Below are positions 1 through 9,719 of a DNA stretch of 64,000 bases, piece after piece; within the stretch, counting starts at the first letter, position 1, and every line of letters begins with the position of its first letter. A program made the position numbers and the translations under genes. The notes beneath the pieces were generated by a model that did no database searches, had not been told where the DNA came from, and was given only the letters and a program-made list of their open reading frames with translations. Source of the DNA: Nipponacmea schrenckii. Taxonomy: Eukaryota > Mollusca > Gastropoda > Lottiidae. The DNA is taken from assembly GCA_030562195.1 (NCBI GenBank), contig JAUJPP010000012.1, positions 5,518,001 through 5,582,000 on the forward strand, in the 5' to 3' direction.

Positions 1-1886
1 TTCATCTTCGACTTTTTGAATCGTCATAAATTATTTTATCTGTTGATTAAGAATGATATTGACGGCCCAATGTTAAATATCTTGAAGGATATAAATAAAT
101 CTGTATTTTCTAAGGTTAAAATAGGAAATATAGTTTCAGGCTCATTTCCGTGTAATTCCGGGGTAAGACAAGGCTGTATACTCAGTCCATGGCTTTTACA
201 TAAATGAACTTGCCTATATGATGAAACATAACTGCAGGTCTGGGATATTTATCGACAAATCTATCGAAGATATATTCATGCTCCTTTTTGCAGACGATCT
301 GACTTTGACTGCTGACTCAATTGGTGGTCTCTTGTGATAATTGGAATATGAATGTAAATTTAGAAAAAAGTAAAATATTAGTTTTCAAAAACGGTGGCAC
401 ACTTTCAAAAAAGGAAAGATGGTACTATAAAGGTAATCTATTGCAGTCTGTAAACCATTACAAATATTTGGGTGTCGTTTTCTCAAATAAACATTCCTGG
501 TCATTATGTTGTAAGACTTTATCCTAGCTAGCTTCAAAAGCTCTAAATGTAATAAAATGTTGTATGTGTAAGATAAGCCAAAAGGCAATGTAAAACATGT
601 TTTAAGCTGTTTGATTCAATGATTTTTCCAATATTGTTTTATGGGGCAGAATTATGGGGAATAGGTTTTCAACCAGAAATCGAGATAGTTCATAATAAGT
701 TTTGCAAATGGTTGCTATGTACAAGGGATAAAACTACCAATACCATTGCTGGAGGTGAATGTGGAAGATATCAGCTCTGTGTTTCATACATGTGAAAACC
801 AATAAAATATTTTCTAAAAATACAACGAATGGAAGACCATAGACTCCCAAAACACTGCTTGCATATGCTTCTAAAACTCGATAACATCGGTCGGGAAAAC
901 TGGTTTACTTCCATAAAAAATATTTTGTGTAATATGTTTGGATTGCACAGGGCATGGTTGGTGATATAAATATGTTTCTGTCAGCTTTTCGTCAGAGAAT
1001 GAAAGATTTATATATACAAAAATGGTCTGAGTCTGTTGAGAACTCACCTAAGTGTGAATTTTATTCTCTTATTAAACAAGATTTATTTTGTGAAGCATAC
1101 CTCAATTGCAAATTACCGCATAATCTTCATTTCGCATTAGCAAACTTAAGATGTTCTACCCATGAATTGTCAATTGGAAAGGGCCGTCGAAAAGGTATCA
1201 ATCGAAATCTTCGTATCTGTCCTATATGCAACTCCAAGTTAATTGAAGATGAATATCATTTTATTCTAGAATGTTCTGTTCTTCAAGATATTAGAATCAA
1301 TTATTTACCTCTATTTTATCACAATAATCCCTCATTGCATAAACTGAAACAATTATTTCAAAGTTCATCAGAAACAACCGTAAATTCGCTAGCTATGTTT
1401 ATATATAAAGCACTAAAAGTTAGGAACCAAATCTTGTCAATATAAATATCAAATTATACTTTTTATCTATTTAAGTTTGTACTATGTATGTTTACAACTA
1501 ATGTTTATACTTTACTTATATCTATATCTATATTCTATATATTATATTATAAATTTATCTGTGTATTGTACATAAATGTTAACAACTATTATTCATATCT
1601 AATATCTATACATCATATTATTCATTTATGTATGTAAATGTTTATAACTACTACCCTATCCTAATGTCTTATCCATCACAGCACGAAAATAAAGTCTACT
1701 TCCTTTATATTATATCGAAAAACCAATTTGCTCTAACTATTGACTAAACCATAACGTTATTATCATAAATCATGAACTCACATTTATATTTATATTATAT
1801 ATTTGTATATAAATTAATTGTATATTTAGTCCAGTGCCTGTTCCATAGTATTTTCTAAAGTACGAAATAAAATTATTATTATTATA
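1..1886 (+). mobile_element. 5'-truncated, frameshifted non-LTR retrotransposon (LINE)
   Basis: Reverse-transcriptase remnant. The first frame reads a GVRQGCILSP block (about 160-190), then shifts. LLFADDLTLTADS (281-319) carries the FADD catalytic motif, followed by a third frame with the thumb-like KYLGVVFSN block (about 460-490). At 954-1445 an open stretch ends in a CPIC..H..C zinc-knuckle-like block typical of LINE C-termini. At least three frame breaks make it dead. The 3' region is AT-rich and ends in AATAAA followed by an ATT microsatellite (about 1865-1886), a common LINE tail. The 5' part lies outside the window. The exact clade is not assigned. Confidence 0.85.
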
Positions 1887-1892
1887 CATTGT

Positions 1893-2052
1893 ACTCCTAC
1901 TCAACTGTATCCATACTCATCTGTCCCCTGCTCATTGTACACCAACTTACTGTGCCTCTACCCACTAAATTCTACCTAACTGTACAACTGCTAAACCCTA
2001 CCCCTACTCACCTGTTCTCATAACAACTGTACCCTACTCAACTGTACCCCTA
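1893..2052. repeat. Degenerate C/T-rich minisatellite
   Basis: Imperfect reiterations of a CTGTACCCCTACTCAA-like word directly downstream of the LINE tail. No coding potential is seen. Confidence 0.6.
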
Positions 2053-3062
2053 CATGCGCCCTCGATTAATACCACGAGATTGTTTGAGGGACGAAACAAT
2101 TAGTAGATGATATCACAGTAAGAATAATTTGTCAATTTAGGGATAATTATCATAATTTGGCAAACATTTTCAATATGTTTCTTTTTTACTATGTAAGGGA
2201 TAGAGTACGAAAACTGTACTAATTGTAATCAACACAACTCATTGATTGATTAATAGTTATGTGGGTTCAGATTGTGATTTAGACTGTGGCAAACATACTC
2301 TGCAGGTGTCTTCTACACACAATGTATTCATCAAGTGAAAACGATATATTTATAATTCAATCCACCTTTACAAATACATCCCAAGTCGAGCCAATGGATA
2401 ATATTTAGTATGAACAATCCAATTTTCAAATACGGAGAGACCTTTTTTTTCTGATATTTCATCTGATGATAACAAAGTAAGAGCAAAAAGAAGATGAAAA
2501 TAAGGATATATATCGAACTCTAATGCCACAACAATTAGGTTTAGCAAATCTTTGGAAAAAATCTGACATAGATGCGATTGTTAAGAAAGGCCTATCAGAA
2601 AAAACAGAATCAAAAACACGCTGTATTTTACTTTATCAAATGGGAACGTTGTAAAATAAAACTGTATATATAATTGAATTGCTTTGTCAGTGAAAAGATA
2701 GAAGGTCCAAACAACTAAAAAATAATGGACACTTTTTAAAAAAATAATGGACACTTTTTTAAAAATAATGGACATTTAGTGAACAATTTTCATGAAATAG
2801 TGGACAGTTAGTGAGTAGTTCAAACAACACTCATACATTCTACTAGAGAATGGATAAATACAACAAAGGATGACGTCATAGCTTTTATTTAAATACTGAT
2901 TTGTTTCTTATCTTTTGGTTTAAACAGTATTTATTATAATGTTACATATTTACAAAGATATGATATGATTTACAAACGATACAGAAACAAGCTAAGTAGC
3001 TTATATTAATCTGCTTCGTAGGAAAAATGATATTAATAGGAATAGTAATAATAATAATAAAT
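2053..3062. other. Intergenic, AT-rich; no gene seen
   Basis: The only structure is a small run of about three copies of ATAATGGACACTTTTT at roughly 2722-2780, and an AAT microsatellite just before 3063. Confidence 0.5.
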
Positions 3063-5270
3063 AACTAGAATTGCTTACAATTATGAACGTATTTCGAGAG
3101 CCTTAAAATATTATGTAGGCTAAATTTGCAATTACCTACATCTAGACAATATATTGAATATCATTTGACCTAGTTTTCAAAGTCATAAAATAATTAGGTC
3201 ACACCTTCCGTAACGGTTAATGATGGCGAAAATATGAAAATTATCAATTTTTGCTGTCTTTAAGTACACTTAACTCTATGAATTTTTTAAGTAAGCCAAA
3301 TTAAAAAATATCTACTCGTAGACAATATATTGAATATTATTTGACCTAATTTTCAAGGTCATAGATTAAGTGGGTCACACCTTCCGTACCCGTTAAAGTG
3401 ACCTAATTTTGAAAAAATCGAAATTTAAATAATTCGAAAGAAAATACGAAATTTGAAAATCGGTCTCCAAGAAAAGGTAGATAATGATCCATTGTATCTA
3501 TGTGCTAAATTTCATCAAAATCGGTCTATCAGTAGTGTCTGAATTTCGGATTTAAGAATTGTAACGAAAATTCAAAATGGCGGCCGATATGGCAGCTTGA
3601 CCTAATTATTTAGGTCAAATCAATTACTATTGACAAGTTATTTATAAAACAGTTTTCACTTTTCACCTAGCAGTTATAGACCGGAAGTTACGTAATTACG
3701 TCATTTGAGGCTAAACCGGAAGTGGAATCTTTATTTTCACATTTTTTCAAAAATTATAAACATATCGCCTATCAACTGGTAAAGTTTCAAAATTTTACCA
3801 TTTATATTAAAGGAGAAATCACGGTCTGAAATTTTTGCCGATGACCCTTGAATATTGAATTGCAAATCGTGGGTAAAATATTTAGCCTAATTGCATAAAA
3901 CCTATAATTGTTAGTTGACAAATACATTGAAGTTTTCAAATCTGAAAATCCGGTCAAAATCGAACTGAAAATAAACTTGCTAAAGCAAAAAAACCTGAAC
4001 TTCCGGTTCTCACTTCCTGTCAGAGATAGAACTTCCGGTTTTGTTTTATTTGATAATAGAAATCATTCTAAGATCAACTGTAGATTTAGAATTTCTGCAC
4101 CTTTTACCAGTTTGTCTGCAAACTCATCCAAGAATTACAAAAAAAAAAAAAAAAAAAAAAAAAATAAAACTAGAATTGCTTACAATTATGAACGTATTTC
4201 GAGAGCCTTAAAATATTATGTAGGCTAAATTTGCAATTACCTACATCTAGACAATATATTGAATATCATTTGACCTAGTTTTCAAAGTCATAAAATAATT
4301 AGGTCACACCTTCCGTAACGGTTAATGATGGCGAAAATATGAAAATTATCAATTTTTGCTGTATTTAAGTACACTTATCTCTATGAATTTTTTAAGTAAG
4401 CCAAATTAAAAAAATATCTACTCGTAGACAATATATTGAATATTATTTGACCTAATTTTCAAGGTCATAGATTAAGTGGGTCACACCTTCCGTACCCGTT
4501 AAAGTGACCTAATTTTGAAAAAATCGAAATTTAAATAATTCGAAAGAAAATACGAAATTTGAAAATCGGTCTCCAAGAAAAGGTAGATAATGATCCATTG
4601 TATCTATGTGCTAAATTTCATCAAAATCGGTCTATCAGTAGTGTCTGAATTTCGGATTTAAGAATTGTAACGAAAATTCAAAATGGCGGCCGATATGGCA
4701 GCTTGACCTAATTATTTAGGTCAAATCAATTACTATTGACAAGTTATTTATAAAACAGCTTTCACTTTTCACCTAGCAGTTATAGACCGGAAGTTACGTA
4801 ATTACGTCATTTGAGGCTAAACCGGAAGTGGAATTTTTTTTTCACATTTTTTCAAAAATTATAAACATATCGCCTATCAACTGGTAAAGTTTCAAAATTT
4901 TACCATTTATATTAAAGGAGAAATCACGGTCTGAAATTTTTGCCGATGACCCTTGAATATTGAATTGCAAATCGTGGGTAAAATTTTTAACCTAATTGCA
5001 TAAAACCTATAATTGTTAGTTGACAAATACATTGAAGTTTTCAAATCTGAAAATCCGGTCAAAATCGAACTGAAAATAAACTTGCTAAAGCAAAAAAACC
5101 TGAACTTCCGGTTCTCACTTCCTGTCAGAGATAGAACTTCCGGTTTTGTTTTATTTGATAATAGAAATCATTCTAAGATCAACTGTAGATTTAGAATTTC
5201 TGCACCTTTTACCAGTTTGTCTGCAAACTCATCCAAGAATTACAAAAAAAAAAAAAAAAAAAAAAAATAA
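3063..5270 (+). repeat. Head-to-tail duplication of a 1105-bp element ending in poly(A)
   Basis: The block starting AACTAGAATTGCTTACAATT at 3063 recurs at 4168 with only a few substitutions. Each copy ends in a run of more than 20 A (about 4139-4164 and 5244-5267). The tail of copy 1 abuts the start of copy 2 with almost no spacer. The open frames near each 3' end are identical and read into the poly(A) as lysines, so they are not credible proteins. The unit is rich in AGGTCA/TGACCT half-sites, has several ACCGGAAGT/ACTTCCGGT words and an AAAATGGCGGC word. A non-autonomous retroelement or a recent segmental duplication are the likely explanations. Confidence 0.85.
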
Positions 5271-5364
5271 AATAATCCGAACGATTACAATACGTTTTCG
5301 ACAAAGTCGAAATACGTAATAATCCGAACGATTACAATACGTTTTCGCCAAAGTCGAAATACGT
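5271..5364. repeat. Two copies of a 47-bp unit with internal hairpin
   Basis: AATAATCCGAACGATTACAA begins at 5271 and again at 5318. Each unit contains an inverted repeat, TACGTTTTCGAC..GTCGAAATACGTA, able to form a short stem-loop. Confidence 0.8.
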
Positions 5365-5789
5365 AAATATATTGTATGCATTGAGTAAATTAAGTAAATT
5401 GAATTTGAATACATTGAATAATAAATAACCAAGGGGTCCGACGGTACAGTGTTCAATATAAGCATAATTCCGAAGAACGTTAGTCCGAAACATCCGCCCC
5501 TATCACGAACGTCAACTGCTCCCCATGACAGCTTTCAAAAGAGCACTCAGAGGTCCTAATAGCGGCAGACGTCTCGGTCTAAGGTATTGTCTGTTGTTCC
5601 TGTGTAGGAGGGTATCTTTTGAGATCAGGGTTAACGCAAATCACAAAAGCTTTTCGTGATACTCAAGTTGGAATGAAATTGTGGATCAAGGCCAATACTA
5701 GCACGTAGTGTCTTTATGCGAAAATATAGAAAATAAGCTTTGATTTATATTTTTGATATTTAAATCATAGAAATGAGATTTATTTTCCA
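5365..5789. other. Intergenic, nothing recognised
   Basis: About 425 bp without a convincing reading frame or repeat. Confidence 0.4.
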
Positions 5790-6640
5790 TCTTTCAAAGA
5801 GTCCCGATATGTCTGCCAAAGAAAGAGATGTATGTCAACAAATTCGTTTAAAGAGTCTTGCTATTTTAACCAAAGTAATGAATCTATGTCAACAAAATTC
5901 TTTCAAAGAATCTTGATATTTTAAACCTTAGAAGGAGAGATCTGATCAATATAAGTCGTTCAAAAAGTCTTGCTATTTTAACCAAAGAAAGAGATCTATG
6001 GCAATATAAATCTTCTAAAGAGTCTTGCAATTTTAACCAAAGTAATGAATCTATGTCAACATAAATCTTTCAAAGAATCTTGATATTTTAAACCTTAGAA
6101 GAAGAGATCTTATCAATATAAGTCGTTCAAAAAGTCTTGCTATTTTAACCAAAGAAAGAAATCTATGGCAAAATAAATCTTCTTACGAGTATTGCAATTT
6201 TGAACAAAGTAATGAATCTATTTCAACATAAATCTTTCAAAGAATCTTGATATTTTAAACCTTAGAAGAAGAGATCTTATCAATATAAGTCGTTCAAAAA
6301 GTCTTGCTATTTTAACCAAAGAAAGAGATCTATGGCAATATAAATCTTCTAAAGAGTCTTGCAATTTTAACCAAAGTAATGAATCTATGTCAACATAAAT
6401 CTTTCAAAGAATCTTGATATTTTAAACCTTAGAAGAAGAGATCTTTTCAATATAAGTCGTTCAAAAGTCTTGCTATTTTAAACAAAGGAAGAGATGTGTG
6501 TCAATATAGATAGATCTATTATATCAGTATAAATCTTTCCAAGAGTATTTTGATATTTTAACTATTTAAAGTTAATATAAATCGCTTAAAGAGTCTCGAA
6601 ATTTTGAACAAGAGTGTTATAAAAATCCTTCAAAGAGTTT
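5790..6640. repeat. 167-bp higher-order tandem repeat made of three ~56-bp monomers
   Basis: The word CAACA..TTCTTTCAAAG recurs at about 5890, 6057, 6224 and 6391, exactly 167 bp apart. Within each 167-bp block three related sub-units of about 57, 55 and 55 bp can be read, all built around TCAAAGAGTCTTG..ATTTTAACC. The edges are diverged monomers. The array ends about 170 bp before the start codon of the first glycosyl hydrolase gene, so its promoter must lie in or next to the array. Confidence 0.85.
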
Positions 6641-6809
6641 TGATTTTGTATAACAGTTGTATTGTATTTGTACATGAATATCATGAGTAAAATTTTATCT
6701 TCACCATGAATTGCACTATAAACAGTTTATCAACTGTGTCACACAATACTTATCTTTAAATTATTTCGAATATGATTTTATAATGTTTTAGAACAGTTTA
6801 TTTGACAAA

Positions 6810-7919
6810 ATGAACATGGTGCCTGTTACACTGGTTGTACTAGTCTTGATAGTGTTTCAGCAGCAAGTTGGTGGTTCTTCTAAAAGAGGATTTGGAATGT
6901 ATTATAATTATTATGAATGTGGAGATACTTATGCATTAAACAATACATATTGGTGGTATGTAAAACGTTTTATATTTGGTAGTATGTGAAACGTTTTATA
7001 CTTGGTGGTATGTGAAACGTTTTATATTTGGTGGTATGTAAAACGTTTTATATGTGGTGGTATGTGAAACGTTTTATATTTGGTTGTATGTGAAACGTTT
7101 CATATTTGGTGGTATGTGAAACTATTGTATTATATTTACCTATAAACCTAGTTACCTAAAATACAATTGAATTTTGTATTCGCACATCTGTAAGCGAGTT
7201 CCAATCCCATATATTCATAGAGTGACCCTCGTCACTGTTATATCCAGATTAAATATACACACTATGATCATTCCAGGTACAATTGGCATTATAACTTTAC
7301 TAAAGATGTAACATACCACTGTCCTCGGCGTACAAGAGGTGAATATCTACCAATGGTAGCCAATGAAGCTGACACACTGGATGCAAAAATAACACCAGAA
7401 AGTAAATATGTTCTTGGTTTTAATGAACCAAACGAAGTGGCTCATATGTCTCCTGAATGGTGTGCTGAACTCTGGCCTCGTGTTGAGAAAATAGCAGGAG
7501 ACAGAATATTAGTGAGTCCAGCTCTAGCTGCTTGTGACATTTATCCCGATAAGTGTATAGATTGGTACGATCGATTCTTTAAGGCTTGCCCAGGATGTCG
7601 AGTAGACAAAATAGCGGTTCATGGTTACCATTGTGTACCATATGAATTAATCCAGTCATTGGGGAAAATATCATCCCATTTTAATCGACCAGTTTGGTTA
7701 ACAGAATTTGCTTGCCATGGTAATGTTTCTAGTCAGGATCAGATTAATTTTATGAATATTGCTCTTCCTCTTCTAGAACGAGCTTCTTTTGTCGAAAAAT
7801 ATGCTTGGTTTAGTCAACGTAATAAGCAAACGACAACTTTTATGCCAAATTTTAGTAGTAATCTTTTGAATTTGGATAGTCCTACCTTAACTTCTGTGGG
7901 GACATTCTATAATAAATAA
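6810..7919 (+). CDS. Secreted asl1-like glycosyl hydrolase (GH128-type), paralogue 1
   Basis: Two coding exons, 6810-6955 and 7277-7919, join in phase (TG|G TAC) to give 262 residues. The N-terminus is a signal peptide (about residues 1-23, hydrophobic core PVTLVVLVLIVF). The mature part carries the two landmark motifs of the Glyco_hydro_cc/GH128 clan-A TIM barrel: LGFNEPN with the presumed acid/base Glu99, and WLTEFAC with the presumed nucleophile Glu192. Several Cys fit an extracellular protein. GH128 members characterised elsewhere cleave beta-1,3-glucans, so digestion or defence against glucan-bearing food or microbes is a reasonable inference, not shown here. The donor is TTGGTG|GTATGT and the acceptor TTCCAG. 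AATAAA signals occur at 7911 (abutting the stop) and 7963. A close paralogue follows in the same orientation. Confidence 0.85.
6956..7137 (+). repeat. 26-bp minisatellite carrying repeated 5' splice sites
   Basis: At the start of intron 1 a 26-bp unit, GTATGTGAAACGTTTTATAT + TTGGTG, is repeated. GTATGT words start at 6956, 6982, 7008, 7034, 7060, 7086 and 7112. The first is the real donor. The repeat unit includes the last exon bases, so each copy reproduces the exon-intron junction. Confidence 0.9.
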
Positions 7920-8171
7920 TAATTAGTAACAAGTAAATTTGTTATTTTGAGCATTATTGAATAATAAAAACATAGCATAATCTATCATAGGGTCCACCTT
8001 AATGGATATAAGGGAGACAAAGCTCTAGATTAGACTTTAAATACTTTGCAATAGTTTGCATGCAATTTTTACGTAGACCATATTATCTATCGAGTTCAAG
8101 GTGAATATTTTAGATTCGTTTGATTGTTTGATATTAATCTACGGCTGGTAATTCCCACACCTGAAATACAG

Positions 8172-8180
8172 TATATAAGG
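8172..8180 (+). promoter_or_regulatory. TATA-box candidate of GH paralogue 2
   Basis: TATATAAGG lies about 30 bp upstream of the ATG at 8208. If it is used, the leader would be only a few bases long. No other core element is clear. Confidence 0.4.
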
Positions 8181-8207
8181 TAACAGAATGTTTGTTTAGT
8201 TAGTAAA

Positions 8208-9221
8208 ATGCTGTTTACACTCTTACTGGTTGTTTTGTATACATCTTCCAGTCTCGCAACCCCTAAAAAGGGTTTCGGGTTATGTGGTCGATTGTACAAA
8301 TGTGGAGATACCTTTGCTCTGAGTGGAACATCATGGTGGTGAGAAATTGCTACTCTTTGATTTTTCATTATTTGTTGCATTATTCATTTTCTTAAAGTGT
8401 CAATAATAGACTCTGTCAAATATCAGAGACTTTGTATAATAAATGAAAAAGATGCATATCATAGATTTTGGTACAGAAAGTTCTCTGTTCCTGTCGGTTG
8501 AACTAAACCTTATAGTTTCGGTAATAATTTTCGAATGTCTAAATATGCTTAAGTAAATATTTTTTGTCTAAGGTATAACTGGCATTACAGTAGAGAGGAA
8601 TACCACTGGAAGCATTGTTCCAAGTTCCCTCGAGGAGAATTTGTTCCAATGATATGGAGTGAGAAATACCTTCATGTAGCCAAAATTCCAGATGACGCCA
8701 AACATGTATTAGGTTTTAATGAACCAAATGCCAAGAATCAAGCTAACTTGACCCCTGAAAGAGCGGCTCAACTCTGGCCCCAAGTGGAGAAACTAGCTGG
8801 AAACCGTATATTAATCAGTCCTGCACCATATGGGTGTGATAATAACCCAGATATGTGTATTCAATGGTTTGAAAGGTTTTTTAAGGCATGTCATAATTGC
8901 CGAGTTGACAGAATAGCTGTCCATGGTTACCATTGCGATTCTAACAAAATGATAGATTCATTACTGAAGATATACAACAAATTCAAAAAGCGAATCTGGT
9001 TGACTGAATTTGCCTGCACTGCTAGTAATAGTGTTGATCACTATATTAGTTTTTTGCACGATCTTGTACCAAAATTAGAACAACATTGGGCAATAGAGCG
9101 ATATGCATGGTTCTGTTCTAGAGGTGATCAGAGTAGCAGTGGCAGTCGACCATGGAACTTATTGAATATGGATTCCCCAACATTATCACAATTGGGAAAA
9201 GTGTATAACAGCGTTCAATAA
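8208..9221 (+). CDS. Secreted asl1-like glycosyl hydrolase (GH128-type), paralogue 2
   Basis: Exons 8208-8338 and 8573-9221 join with the same intron position and phase as paralogue 1, giving 259 residues. A signal peptide (MLFTLLLVVLYTSSSLA) is followed by a mature chain very similar to paralogue 1 over its whole length. LGFNEPN (Glu94), WLTEFAC (Glu189), the AVHGYHC block and the closing LLNMDSPTL block are all present. Both putative catalytic Glu are intact. The shared exon structure and head-to-tail order show local gene duplication. The stop codon overlaps an AATAAA (9217-9222), implying a very short 3' UTR unless a distal site is used. The substrate is unknown; beta-1,3-glucan is the family expectation. 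Confidence 0.85.
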
Positions 9222-9719
9222 AGGCTTTGTTTTATAATTATAATACTTGCGCATACATTTCCAATTACTGATTTTTAATGTTTAATCTGGAAAACCGCCT
9301 TATCGCACTTTTCTGTACACGACCATACAATTTTTTACTTTATAAAAATTATTAACTAGGTGTTGGATATTTTTTATATCAAACAAATTTTTTTACTAGT
9401 TATTACATTTTTTTATATAAAACAAAACACATCCAAAACTAAAAACATTACATTAGAAAGAAACAAACAAGATTATATGAACATAGCTGTGAACGACACT
9501 GAGAGTGGCTTCGAAATTTAGCCCTATAGTTTTATGGTTCCTTTGTATTTTAAAGTCCGATGTTTCCCTTTATTCCTTGATGCAAGTTGTAAACCTTAAA
9601 CCTTTTCACATGTGCATTTGAACAAAGTTGAATTCTAATTAACTTTACGCACAAATTAACAACTTTAATATATAATATTTAGTTAACAAGATTTGTAAAA
9701 CAAAAATATAAAAAGATAG
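9222..9719. other. Intergenic, AT-rich; nothing recognised
   Basis: No reading frame of note. Long A/T tracts. Confidence 0.4.

Noticed and set aside
3908..5270. Two identical 85-106-residue frames in the tandem element
   Set aside because: They read into poly(A) as poly-lysine and have no domain or start context; by-products of the repeat.
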